A DNA stretch of 16,824 nt from Cymbomonas tetramitiformis (GCA_001247695.2 LGRX02012828.1:1-16824); one strand, 5' to 3'. Positions 1 to 8,865 are shown, counted from the stretch's first letter. Made by a program: numbers and translations. Notes: a model not told the origin generated them from the letters alone.

Positions 1-78
1 CATGGTGCCTGTTTGCGCCCTGTTATCCGTGGTGCCTGTTTGCGCCCTGTCATCCATGGTGCCTGTTTGCGCTTGGTA
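1..78. repeat. 27-bp tandem repeat, about 2.8 copies
   Basis: Units begin GGTGCCTGTTTGCGCCCTGT at 4, 31 and 58, so the period is exactly 27 bp, with one or two substitutions between copies. The array probably extends leftwards out of the window. It lies in what is inferred to be the intron upstream of the first visible aspartyl-tRNA synthetase exon. No coding signal is seen. Confidence 0.9.
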
Positions 79-88
79 TTTGTGCGGT

Positions 89-379
89 GGCCATTAGACA
101 ACAGGGTGGCCATTAGACAACAGGGTGGCCATTAGACAACAGGGTGGCCATTAGACAACAGGGTGGCCATTAGACAACAGGGTGGCCATTAGGCGACAGG
201 GTGGCCATTAGAGCGACAGGGTGACCATTACACAACAGGGTGGCCATTACACAACAGGGTGGCCATTACACAACAGGGTGGCCATTACACAACAGGGTGG
301 CCATTACACAACAGGGTGGCCATTACACAACAGGGTGGCCATTACACAACAGGGTGGCCATTACACAACAGGGTGGCCA
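89..379. repeat. 19-bp minisatellite, 15 copies, two variant blocks
   Basis: The unit is GGCCATTAGACAACAGGGT. Copies start at 89, 108, 127, 146, 165, 184, 203 (20 bp), 223, 242, 261, 280, 299, 318, 337 and 356. The first five carry TTAGAC, two are transitional (GGCGAC, GAGCGAC), and the last eight carry TTACAC. Variants are therefore sorted in blocks, as expected from local duplication. The array gives a periodic false ORF because 19 is not a multiple of 3. Confidence 0.95.
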
Positions 380-472
380 GGATGAGAAGAGAAAAAAAAC
401 GGTGTTTCGAGCGTTGTAACTGTTTGGCTGTCTTGCCTAGTCCTGAGCACCCCCAGGGTCCCTACGGTGCAT

Positions 473-635
473 TAGGGATTGGCAGTGCAGTGCAGGGGCA
501 GCTCCCAGCCACCCCACACAAGCATAGGGATTGGCAGTGCAGTGCAGGGGCAGCTCCCAGCCAGCCCACACAAGCTTAGGGATTGGCAGTGCAGTGCAGG
601 GGCAGCTCCCAGCCGCCCCACACAAGCTTAGGGAT
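473..635. repeat. 52-bp tandem repeat, three copies plus a stub
   Basis: TAGGGATTGGCAGTGCAGTG recurs at 473, 525 and 577, with a partial start at 629, giving an exact 52-bp period. Each unit also contains GGGGCAGCTCCCAGCC and CCCACACAAGC. It lies in intron sequence about 65 bp before the exon acceptor at 699-700. The copies are nearly identical, suggesting recent expansion. Confidence 0.9.
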
Positions 636-700
636 CGTAACATGACACGAGGGCAGCAAGGGAGAAATGAGGTGGGGGAAGGAGGGGATGTGCTCTTTAG

Positions 701-3700
701 AACTCGTTTACGCATCGCCACTTGTGCGAGTTTACTGGGCTGGACATGGAGATGGAGATCAAGGAGCACTATTTCGAGGTGCTGGATGTACTTGAGTCCC
801 TCTTTTGCAACATTTTCGAAGGCCTCACCTCCGGCAAGAACGCCCCCCTGGTCGATGTGGTGCGCTCCCGTTTCCCCCCCAACCTTTGGCTTTGGCATTG
901 TGCTGCGCGTTGGGGTGCCCGACGAGCTGAGGCACGCACAGGCGGGTTCAGAAGTGAGGCGAAGCATTGGCTGCGCACCTCACTGCCTTCCAACCTCCCC
1001 CAACAAAACTGCCTTCCAACATTCCCCAACAAAACTGCCTTCCAACCTCCCCCAACAAAACTGCCTTCCAACCTCCCCCAACAAAACTGCCTTCCAACCT
1101 CCCCCCAACAAAACTGCCTTCCCAACCTCCCCCAACAAAACTGCCTTCCAACCTCCGCCAACAAAACTGCCTTCCAACCTCCGCCAACAAAACTGCCTTC
1201 CAACCTCCCCCAACAAAACTGCCTTCCAACCTCCCCAACAAAACTGCCTTCCAACCTCCCCCAACAAAACTGCCTTCCAACCTCCCCCAACAAAACTGCC
1301 TTCCACGATGTGGAGGCAGAACTGGTATGAGGACGCTGGCAATGAGGAGGGGAACAGCGGAGATAGAGCCGCGGCATGTGAGGGGCTGGGAGCGCCCGTC
1401 CAGGGCTCTGACAGAGTGGCCTATGGCATCAGGGGATGATTTCAGTCACGGTTCACCATCACGTGCCAGCTTTTGGGGCAAAAGAGCGGCGAAGGGCCTA
1501 TTGGCTGGAGCGACGCGTCTGTGGCCAAGACGTTGCCAGCCTGAGCTCGAAAGGTTTCAGTGTGGGACGCATGGGTAGATCTGCATGGGCGTTACAGGGT
1601 AGAGCATGGTGGATGGCGGTAGAGCTGCCTGGGCGCTACAGGGTAGAGCATGGTGGATGGTGGTAGATCTGTATGGGCGCTACAGGGCAGACCGTGGTGG
1701 ATGCCGGTAGAGCTGCCTGGACGTTACAGGGTAGACCGTGGTGGATGGTAGTAGAGCTGCATAGGGCGCTACAGGGTAGACCGTGGTGGATGGCGGTAGA
1801 GCTGCATGGGCGCTACAGGGTAGACTATGGTGGATGGCAGTAGAGCTGCCTGGGCGTTACAGGGTAAACCGTGGTGGATGGTGGTTGAACTTCATGGGCG
1901 TTACAGGGTAGACCGTGATGGATGGCAGTAGAGCTGCATGGGCGTTACAGGGTAGACCATGGTGGCTGGTGGCGCAGGTGCACAAGCAGTTCCCAGCAGA
2001 AAGCTTCAAGTGGCTGCCGCGCGAGAAGTCCCTGCGTCTCACGTTCCCGGAGGGCTGCGCGATGCTGAAGGAGGCGGGCATTGACATTGACCCTCATGAC
2101 GATCTTTCCACCGAAACGGAGCGCGAGCTGGGCAAGCTTGTCAAGGCCAAGTACGGCACTGACTTCTACATTCTGACGCGGTATCCGATTGGTGCCAGGC
2201 CTTTCTACACCATGCCCTGCGCAGACGACCCGCGGTGCGCTCCGTCATCTACCCTGTGGGCGACTGCCCCCGAGCCCAAATCTTGCTGCCACGTGTGCTT
2301 GCGCAACAGGTCGCTGCCACGTGTGCTTGCGCAACAGGTGGCTGCCACGTGTGATTGCGCAACAGGCCGCTGCCAGCCCTGAAGCCACGCCTGCGCGCTG
2401 GCTTCATAGAGGAGAGACAAAGAATATACACGTCTGTTATAGCGCTGCTTATCAGGGACATCCCATCCCGACCGAACCGCTGGAGCACAGCATTGGGTGA
2501 TAAGTCTGCCGAGGTGCACTTTGGCATGCTCTGGCCATCGATCGCCCTTCACTCCATTACCCATCACAATCTATCTTTGGCGGCAGACCTCAGTTGCACC
2601 GGCATTGTGGCCCAGGTTCGGGCTGAGGAGGAGTGGGGGAAGATGATGCGAGAGGTGGCGATCAGGGGGAAGGGAGGGGGATGAGGGTGGCTCTAGCAAT
2701 CGGTATCGCAGATGGATCAGCGAAGCTATTGAAAATCAAATCGCGTGTCAAATTAAATCACAGCACACTTAGCGCATTTGCCAAACACAGCGGCATCCAA
2801 TAATAGACAGGGACCGTGATGTAATGAGCGATCTTTTGTCGGTGTGAACGGAGCAGTATTTGGGTATAACTAAGAATGGAGAAGGTATCTAGGGATAACT
2901 AAGAACGGAGAAGGTGTCTGGGGATTAGTAAGAACGGAGAAAGTATCTGGGGATAGGTAAGAATGGAGAAGGTATCTGGGGATAGCTAAGAGCGGAGAAG
3001 GTATCTGAGGATAGCTAAAGAGCGGAGAAGGTATCTGGGGATAGCTAAGAGCGGAGAAGGTATCTGGGGATAGCTAAGAGCGGAGAAGGTATCTGGGGAT
3101 AGCTAAGAGCGGAGAAGGTATCTGAGGATAGCTAAGAGCGGAGAAGGTATCTGGGGATTTGTTGCAAATCGGGTGCCATGCAGTTACACCAACTCGTATG
3201 ACATCTTCATGCGTGGTGAGGAGATCATTTCGGGCGCCCAGCGGATCCACGAGCCCGACTTCTTGGCAGAGCGGTGCGCAGCCTTCTGTATCCAACACTG
3301 TGATCCGCAAATGTCCATCCACCACCCTGATGACCCTCAGGCGTGACCTCGACGCGCTGTGTTCTCTCAGCTGATACGGTTTGCGGAGGGTTGAGGGACC
3401 ACCTTAGGGCGGCTGCATGCGGCCTGGAGGTGTCCACCATCAAGTCCTATATCGACTCCTTCAGATATGGAGCAGCGCCCCACGGTGCGCTTCATCTTTT
3501 CAGGCCCAGCTTGCTGTGAGCCCGCTGCATTGCGCTTGTGATACTTCCAGGGAACCTAATAATGCTTATGTCTCCTCCCGGGGGAGTTCCGGTGAGATTG
3601 ATGTTTGCATGACCTCACAGAAGAATCTGCAACAACTTGCGTTTTGAGGCGCATCTGGGGGAATGGGGATGGCATTGGTGCAGGGGGATGTGGTGTGGGC

Positions 3701-3790
3701 TTGGAGCGTGTGGTCATGTTGTTCCTTGGCCTGAATAATATTCGCAAAACCTCCATGTTCCCTCGTGACCCGAAGCGCCTTGCACCTTGA
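701..3790 (+). CDS. DARS1: Aspartyl-tRNA synthetase, cytosolic type (3' part, five exons)
   Basis: This class II synthetase charges tRNA-Asp with aspartate in the cytosol. Proposed exons are 701-859, 1978-2234, 3184-3273, 3408-3484 and 3684-3790 (stop TGA 3788-3790), giving 229 residues that cover the C-terminal half of the catalytic domain. Exon 1 starts [11 protein letters not shown], the motif 2 loop; its FRAE part must be in an exon left of the window. Exon 2 holds [13 protein letters not shown], exon 3 [20 protein letters not shown], exon 4 [14 protein letters not shown], and exon 5 [11 protein letters not shown] (motif 3) and the family's C-terminal [11 protein letters not shown]. Joining the exons keeps frame through phase 0, 2, 2 and 1 introns. 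Donors are G|GTGCGC at 860, 2235, 3274 and 3485; acceptors end at 700, 1977, 3183, 3407 and 3683. An alternative donor at 857 would remove one Val and match the length of plant and animal homologues exactly. No break is seen in the exons, so the gene is probably functional. Confidence 0.93.
983..1304. repeat. 26-bp C-rich intronic minisatellite, about 12 copies
   Basis: The unit contains CCCCCAACAAAACTGCCTTC followed by CAACCT. About 12 copies run from the first CTGCCTTCC at 983 to 1304, with single-base length changes in the C run and two copies reading CCGCC. It fills the middle of AspRS intron 1 (860-1977). The opposite strand is G-rich, with closely spaced GG/GGGGG runs in every unit. Long ORFs across it in several frames are artefacts of the repeat. 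Confidence 0.95.
1574..1970. repeat. 44-bp intronic minisatellite, nine copies
   Basis: Units start at 1574, 1618, 1662, 1706, 1750, 1795, 1839, 1883 and 1927. The period is 44 bp with one 45-bp unit. The core GGGCGTTACAGGGTAGA is common to most copies, followed by a GTGGTGGATGGCGG-type segment. The array occupies the 3' end of AspRS intron 1 and stops about 7 bp before the acceptor at 1976-1977. Several units contain GGCAG|TAG, which resembles a splice acceptor. Confidence 0.93.
2285..2376. repeat. 28-bp intronic tandem repeat, three copies plus a stub
   Basis: GCTGCCACGTGTGCTTGCGC recurs at 2285, 2313 and 2341, with a partial copy at 2369, so the period is 28 bp. It begins 50 bp after the intron 2 donor of the AspRS gene. 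The CACGTG core is an E-box palindrome, but inside a short intronic array this is not evidence of regulation. Confidence 0.88.
2377..2861. other. Unique part of AspRS intron 2
   Basis: About 485 bp between the two tandem arrays of intron 2. Short ORFs exist on both strands, but none shows a recognisable domain, a codon pattern or a splice-consistent frame. I see nothing further here. Confidence 0.5.
2862..3158. repeat. 29-bp purine-rich intronic minisatellite, about ten copies
   Basis: The unit contains GCGGAGAAGGTATCTGGGGA followed by TAGCTAAGA. About ten copies are present; early ones are more diverged (AATGG, TAACTAAG) and later ones nearly identical. The period is 29 bp with occasional 30-bp units. 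The array lies in AspRS intron 2 (2235-3183) and ends about 25 bp before the acceptor at 3182-3183. Confidence 0.93.
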
Positions 3791-4086
3791 AGATATTCCG
3801 CTGCGCCCCTGCGGCCAAGCAAGATGCCTGCACCGACTCGTCTTGAGCAGACCAGTGTTGGCGACCGGAAGTTACTTGCATTTGCGATATAGCTGCTTTT
3901 GGAGGACCTGCAGATTAGAGAGGGATGGCATCGAGATTTTAGTAGAGCAGCTCCACAAAGGAGCGCAAGACAGTGCAGGTGATCCGATGCGCAGCCGGTA
4001 AAGTTAGCCCATGCAGTAACACAAGTGCGTTGCCATTATCCAAGGCTGCGAAGTGAATATTTTTCCTGTGCATTAGGTTGATTAAA

Positions 4087-4091
4087 TGTAA
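4087..4091 (+). promoter_or_regulatory. Candidate TGTAA polyadenylation signal of the AspRS gene
   Basis: TGTAA lies about 300 nt after the AspRS stop codon and is the first such motif I find downstream of it. UGUAA is the usual poly(A) signal in many green algae. The assignment assumes that lineage and has no transcript support. Confidence 0.4.
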
Positions 4092-4500
4092 TGGATTGCT
4101 TAGCATTTATGGGCATTTCTAAAGAGTTCGGAACCAGGACGTAGCATCCTGGGCTTCAGGCTGCAGTGAATATCAATTTTCGGAGCTGGTACCAATATTC
4201 AAATGTGTATACTGCATGCATGCATATATGATATCCATGTATTTGTATGGGCTTGGCTCCCTTCAAATAGCTCCACAACCAAAAAGGGGTTTCTTCTTTT
4301 TCTACATGCATTTATGAACCGATAAAAAGTATACCGCTTTCTAGATCAGTATGCTGTTTAATTGAACATCTGTGTTTTACAAGCCAAGTTCGTGTGACTA
4401 TGTGCCTCGCTCTGTTGTTCATCGCAGAAAACTTTATTGGCAGAGGAAATACACCCATCACCAGCAAGGGGTTTGGTCGTTGTGCATATGGCAAGATACT
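4092..4500. other. 3' flank of AspRS, no gene seen
   Basis: AT-rich sequence with short stop-interrupted frames on both strands. It contains GCATGCATGCATAT-like alternating sequence near 4216-4228. No coding domain, RNA gene or long repeat is recognised. Confidence 0.4.
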
Positions 4501-4572
4501 ACGCTGAGCTCAGATGGTTGAGGCGTGGACCTGTCAACCATGAGATCGAGGGGTCGATTCCTCCTGGTCTCA
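4501..4572 (+). repeat. tRNA-like segment with A and B boxes, likely SINE head
   Basis: A box-like TGAGCTCAGATGG (4505-4517) is followed after 33 bp by GGGTCGATTCC (4551-4561), which matches the pol III B-box consensus at 10 of 11 positions. A D-arm-like GCTCAGATGGTTGAGG and a T-arm-like stem around TCGATTC can be drawn. No matching 7-bp acceptor stem or proper anticodon stem can be drawn. It is therefore more likely a tRNA-derived SINE head or tRNA relic than a working tRNA gene. The 3' limit of any SINE body is not visible. Confidence 0.5.
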
Positions 4573-5143
4573 AGCGGGTGGTTTGAAGACCCTTTCTAAT
4601 TATTCTACGGAATTGATCGCCCGTATATAAATTTATACAGGGAGTCTAGTGTATGTCGATATTATCATGGTTTCTGATAAGGAGGCCATACGGTATACCG
4701 TCCTTGGGTTTATATATTATTGAGAGCCTTGAAATTCCGTCCCCGACTAGTGAAGTACAAATTGGAATAACGACGTTGCATGTCGTGTCATCATCCCACT
4801 AGAGCCAACGCAGAACTGCACTATCACTATCGACTATGATATAAATGATTCAGAGCCTCCGGCGGTAGGGGATTTCCCCAGTTTAATGGATTTGTTAGTT
4901 TTTGAAGCCGGACGGTTACGAGCTGCTTTTCATGGTGTCTGTCGAGAATCGCGATCGGCCGCGCAGCGCAACCTCTGGCTGATGGCTAGCGAGAGTGACA
5001 TGCCATGACAATGACATGACTATCACTTCATACTTTGGGTACATTTGGGTACATTCATACCCAAACCTAATAAATCTACCAAAGAAATATATCTACCGGT
5101 TTGCGCACAGTTTGTTTCGGATGCTGTGCGTTGGGTGACTTGA
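4573..5143. other. AT-rich intergenic sequence
   Basis: No gene seen. It contains a perfect 12-bp palindrome ACGGTATACCGT at 4690-4701 and TATA-rich stretches near 4622-4640 and 4710-4722. It also holds GGGTACATTCATACCCAAAC near 5048, of which a second version (GGGTACATTCAAACCCAAAC) lies near 5258. Confidence 0.4.
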
Positions 5144-5183
5144 ATATATATATATGTGTGTGTGTGTGTGTGGGTGTGTGTGT
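5144..5183. repeat. (AT)n(TG)n microsatellite
   Basis: A short AT run passes directly into alternating TG with one GGG interruption. This is an ordinary compound dinucleotide microsatellite in intergenic DNA. Confidence 0.9.
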
Positions 5184-5194
5184 TAGAAATATTT

Positions 5195-5256
5195 GCGCCA
5201 GGTCTCGCGTGCTAGAACGCACGGGAAAGCCTTGACTGTTTGGCATTTTGGGTTTT
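5195..5256 (+). repeat. Diverged relative of the 455-bp repeat's left edge
   Basis: Starting at GCGCCAGGTCTCGCGTGC (5195), about 26 bp align with GTGCCAAGTTTCGTGCGC (starting 5374), with about 19 of 26 positions equal by eye. Weaker similarity continues through the GACTG and GGCATTTT/AGCTTTTC stretches. The second stretch runs into the left end of the 455-bp repeat. This suggests an older, shorter member of the same family or an edge duplication. Confidence 0.35.
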
Positions 5257-5389
5257 GGGTACATTCAAACCCAAACCCAAAAGGCTCAATTCTAAGATGC
5301 GCTCGTTTCGAGTATACTTAATGAAAGTGCTTGCGCTTAAGAGGGTGAACTGATATTACTATCAATAATATCAGTGCCAAGTTTCGTGC

Positions 5390-5844
5390 GCTGAAACGCT
5401 TAAAAACCCCTCGACTGCCAAGCTTTTCATCCCATGGGGGTCCACCCCATCTTAAACCGCATCAACTTAGCTTGCAGTCGCGACTGCAAACGAAGCTGAT
5501 GCGGTTGCGGATGGGGTCGTTCAAAGGCTCAAAAAGAAGGTATTCGCCTTGGATTACATGTATACTCCTTACGAACGTTGAAAAAAATGGTACTTCGTGT
5601 AATGTGATTAAAATCACAAGGGAGTGTGCCTGCAGTAGCGCAGCAAAGTTGGGGCGGGCAAGCGATAACCTATATTTCCATACTTAATAACTTACGAACT
5701 GTTACAGTCTGTCCGAGCCTCAGGGCAGAACGCGGACGTGGAGGTGCAGACCGCAGTCGTGGCGGGGCGGACCGCGAACGTGGAGGCCAGATTGTGCTGA
5801 CTCTGCGGAAGACCTTCGTCAATCATTTCCGGTTCTGTCACATC
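5390..5844 (+). repeat. 455-bp dispersed repeat, copy 1
   Basis: The segment from GCTGAAACGCTT to TTCTGTCACATC recurs in direct orientation at 14446-14900. By eye I count about 13 substitutions and no length change, roughly 97% identity. It carries a 74-nt palindrome near its left end (5444-5517). Near its right end are three 21-bp units (CGCGGACGTGG type), which would read as GRGGAD-like heptapeptides. No LTR-type TG...CA ends, no transposase and no clear target-site duplication are seen. It may be a non-autonomous mobile element or a segmental duplication. Confidence 0.9.
5444..5517. repeat. 74-nt imperfect palindrome in repeat copy 1
   Basis: Arms from outside inward are ACCCCATC (5444-5451) with GATGGGGT (5510-5517), AACCGCATCA (5455-5464) with TGATGCGGTT (5497-5506), and TTGCAGTCG (5472-5480) with CGACTGCAA (5481-5489) at the axis. 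Symmetric internal loops of 3 and 7 nt separate the stems. The inner arm has no spacer, so it could form a cruciform or, as RNA, fold with a small loop. Confidence 0.88.
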
Positions 5845-5941
5845 GTGAAGGCGCGGTGCGTTGGACCCTCCGTCTCGATCCTACTCCCTCCCTCGCCCAT
5901 CTCCCCCCGATTTTACTAGTCGACACGAGTACCCTGCCCCC

Positions 5942-6263
5942 GATGCGGTGAGATGAAATAATGCGGTGTTATGTGATCATGCGTTGAGATGAAATGATGC
6001 GGTGAGATGTGATCATGCGGTGAGGTGAAATAATGCGGCGAGATGTGATCATGCAGAGATGAAATAATGCGGTGTTATGTAATCATGCGGTGAGATGAAA
6101 TAATGCGGTGAGATGTAAGCATGCGGTGAGATGAAATAATGCGGTGTTATGTAATCATGCGGTGAGATGAAATAATGCGGTGAGATGTAATTATCTCATG
6201 CGGTGAGATGCAATAATGCGGTGAGATGTAATCATGCGGTGAGATGTAATCATGCGGTGAGAT
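5942..6263. repeat. 18-bp minisatellite with alternating 36-bp higher-order unit
   Basis: The 18-bp monomers begin ATGCGGTGAGATG. Two types largely alternate: type A ends in AAATA and type B in TGATC or TAATC, giving a 36-bp dimer. A GGTGTTATG variant recurs periodically. About 18 monomers are present. The dimer pattern breaks near the right end. The array sits between repeat copy 1 and the 3' end of the minus-strand broken gene. Confidence 0.92.
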
Positions 6264-6370
6264 AGGCTATATCCAAGACACATTCAAGGCACAAATGTTT
6301 TGGTAAACATGCAATTATTCTTTGTGATTGAAGATGAACTAATACAAGATAAAAAAACACTAATATATGG

Positions 6371-6375
6371 TTACA
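6371..6375 (-). promoter_or_regulatory. Candidate TGTAA signal for the minus-strand gene
   Basis: On the minus strand TGTAA lies 26 nt after the TAA stop at 6401-6403. The position and motif fit a green-algal poly(A) signal. This is an inference from one short motif. Confidence 0.3.
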
Positions 6376-6400
6376 TAAGATATGGTTTTGGAGCTAGTTA

Positions 6401-8072
6401 TTACCAGGAAGGTTGGTCCTCGGCGTATCTTTTAAGGTTCCGGTTGGTCCGGATCGTTGTATCCATATCAAGCTGATGAAAGACGAAAGCACCTCGAAAC
6501 CCCATGTGACTTTTCATTTTGTAAAGGCGAAAATTGGAAGCAGCAATATCACCAGTTAAAACCAAAAGCTGACCATTCCCCACAAGGATGCTTTCCACTC
6601 CTGCAAACTTGACTTCCACTTTCAAAGAAGTATCTATCTCGGAGAAGACACGCGGGATGCGAAAGGTGGAGTCGGTAGCAGGCTCAAAGGAAATATCAGA
6701 AAGGTCTGCGGCGGCAGCGGCTAGAGCCATTAGGTCCTCGAAAGGTTCCTCAACAGCCACTTGAACTGGAGGGTCTTGATCATCGGAGGCGGGTGTGTTG
6801 GCAAGTGGATCTTGTGGAGATTCGAAGACAAACAAAACCGCTCGATTGGTATCCCGAAAAAAAAGGATCCTTCGAGGAATCATCCTCGAAAGGAAAGTGC
6901 ACGGTGGCATTCGCGGGTTGGTAGCAAGCGGGCGGAGCATGTGTGCTTGCACCGCATCAACCTTGAAGGGAATTGGCAACGTGCTCGTCCGATTCACCTC
7001 TTGGGACACCATCTCGAAGAGTTTGGCGGTGGCCGTGTCCGGTGGTTGGACATCCCGTGACGAAAGCCTATACTTGAAAGTGGCGTTGGGAATCATCCCA
7101 ACGCCAAACCAAGTGGCGATCGGACTTGTGGATGCCCGCCCACCGGCACACGCTTGAGCCTTGCTCTTGAGATAGTGCACCAAAAAGAAATGTCCGGTGC
7201 GCTCAACTCGTGAACCACGCGAACGATGCCAGGCTCCAAGCCCAAAACCGAAGGCTTCAATTGCAAAGGTGTGTCGATGCTCCGTCCACGCATCTCGGAA
7301 AAACCCCCACTGGCTTGCGAAGAGCTAATTCCCCCATAAAAGAGAAGGTTGAACTCCTCTTGCGACAAGCGAGAGGGGGAGACCTCTTGGGGGCCAAACA
7401 CGTGGAATGGTCGCGAGTGGTATTTGGTGTATCGAGGTGGGTCCAAGAGATCTCGCAAATTTGAAAAGAGACGAGGCGCGTCTTGTTCGAGGACCTTTCC
7501 ATTAGCTTCGAGGAGTTTCACTTCTTTTTGAAACGAAGTCTTTTGAAGCACCCACTGTTGTTTCGCTTGGCATCGCAAGGCGCAGGAAGGGCAAGAATCA
7601 TTTGAACGCGAAACGCGAATGTCGACGCTTGCACTTTGAGTGGCGTGAAGAATGGGATTTCCCAACGTTTGTTTTGCTCTTGGGCCTTCAAGGTGACACC
7701 CATTAGCTTCAATCGGTCGTTTCTAAGGGCGGTGTATTAGACTCCTTTGGTCCAAGAAGTGAGGTGGGACAATTGAGGGCCTCCCAAGGAGAAGAATGGG
7801 CCAACGACCAAGAAACCCGATAGCTTGAGACTATTCCCCAAATCGGCGTCCCGGTAGGTGGCGACAAGCGCGACAAAATTACAGGCTTGAGGGTGAATCG
7901 CATATTTACGAAGAATCTTATACAAGGTTCCTTTGCAGAAGTGGTCGCTTTCTACTTTCGAAAGGACGGCTAAGGGTAAGACACCTTTATCCACCTCATT
8001 GAGAGCTCGTTCCTCATATGATTGCTCGAGTCGTGGCTCGACTGGCCCACTCTTGCGAGGCAAACGCTGCAA
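6401..8072 (-). pseudogene. Broken protein-coding gene of unknown function
   Basis: A long minus-strand reading path is open from 8072 down to 6401 but is broken three times. Segment one (8072-7740) starts LQRLPRKSGPVEPR and ends WTKGV at a TAA (7737-7739). The same frame then continues as YTALRNDRLKLMGV to about 7600. Near 7600-7570 the frame changes, giving AKQQWVLQKTSFQKE and FHVFGPQEVSPSRL. Near 7190 it changes again at a T-rich run, giving VHYLKSKAQACAGG and, finally, NLKRYAEDQPSW with a TAA stop. The amino-acid composition looks like real protein with an acidic, Ala-rich stretch (EDLMALAAAAADLSD). A TTGCAG acceptor immediately before 8067 suggests an upstream exon. A candidate one (NVADFSVDSVDDSM, about 8409-8368) ends at a GTAGGT donor but has no ATG. 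I recognise no domain. It could be a decayed host gene or the ORF of an unknown mobile element; sequencing indels are the other explanation for the frame changes. Confidence 0.55.
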
Positions 8073-8415
8073 GCACCAAGCACAAGAAACCGGTTAGTAT
8101 CGGGAAAATTTCAGCAGCGCTTCCGCCCATCAAGCTTAGAAATTGAACTCAACCCCTAACACCTAATGCAACCTCGACCTTGAGTCTAAGGTTGTAAGTT
8201 AGTCGACGTTGAAGCCTCGCGCATAGAGCTGCAGGCTGTGTATGAATTGCAAACGAATGTTCCGACCATAGGTCCGCAAACACTCGTTGCAAAGATGGAT
8301 GAAGAACATACATACAACAGCATACATACAAATCAAAACCAAATTTCAGTTTCAAACACAAACCTACCATAGAATCGTCGACGCTATCAACGGAGAAATC
8401 AGCCACGTTGCTCAA

Positions 8416-8730
8416 ACGCGGGTGAAGTAGACGAACGCTGGTGTTAAATTACACGAAGAGGATTTCTACGTATATACGGAGAGAAAAAAAAACAAACGAG
8501 GAGTGTGTAGAAAGTGAGATTGGCTTTTCACATCGACTGTTTTTTTTTCAGGCGTAGCATATATCGATTGCAGCGTAGTTCTCGTTGGGGCGTTGCGTCG
8601 GCCATCGGCATCGCGTGTTGACTCACGAGTTTCCCTTTGAGTGGGCGCCAGCCGCCATCAGATTTCTCGGGCGAGAATTCCAAATTCGCGCCCGAGAATT
8701 TCAGATTCTCGCTTCGAGTTTATCAAATAA
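8416..8730. other. Intergenic region with a short hairpin
   Basis: No gene seen. TTCTCGGGCG (8664-8673) and CGCCCGAGAA (8689-8698) form a perfect 10-bp stem with a 15-nt loop. The loop-side and flanking AGAATT and TTCAGATTCTCG pieces echo the arm sequence. Confidence 0.5.
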
Positions 8731-8865
8731 TGATGAATAATTGCATTTAACTAATCGAGCGATATGAATAAGTACATCGAACTAATCGAGCGATATGAAT
8801 AATTGCATCGAACTAATCGAGCGATATGAATAATTACATCGAACTAATCGAACGATATGAATGAC
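8731..8865. repeat. 31-bp AT-rich tandem repeat, about four copies
   Basis: AACTAATCGAGCGATATGAA recurs at 8749, 8780, 8811 and 8842, giving an exact 31-bp period, with partial units at both ends. The last copy carries GAACG instead of GAGCG and a diverged tail. Confidence 0.9.

Noticed and set aside
89..379. CRISPR array
   Set aside because: Copies are directly adjacent with no unique spacers, and the context is eukaryotic; it is a minisatellite.
402..413. VFRA codons resembling the missing AspRS motif 2 start (FRAE)
   Set aside because: No upstream homology (the expected preceding residues are absent), no Glu codon and no donor; chance match.
259..579. Open frame with a repeating peptide over the 19-bp array
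   Set aside because: The periodic peptide follows from a tandem repeat whose unit is not a multiple of three; it lies in intron sequence and has no domain.
948..1377. Several long overlapping frames on both strands over the 26-bp array
   Set aside because: All frames of a stop-free repeat stay open. The region is bounded by a clear donor and acceptor of the AspRS gene.
4380..4430. Similarity of the 4380-4420 region to 16199-16240 (both give HIVTR...W on the minus strand)
   Set aside because: About 26 of 36 bases by eye over a very short stretch; too weak to call a shared repeat.
7737..7739. TAA read as glutamine (alternative code known in some ulvophyte algae)
   Set aside because: Neighbouring coding regions end at TGA, TAG and TAA at positions expected for their families, and the same gene also needs two frame changes; decay or sequencing error is simpler.
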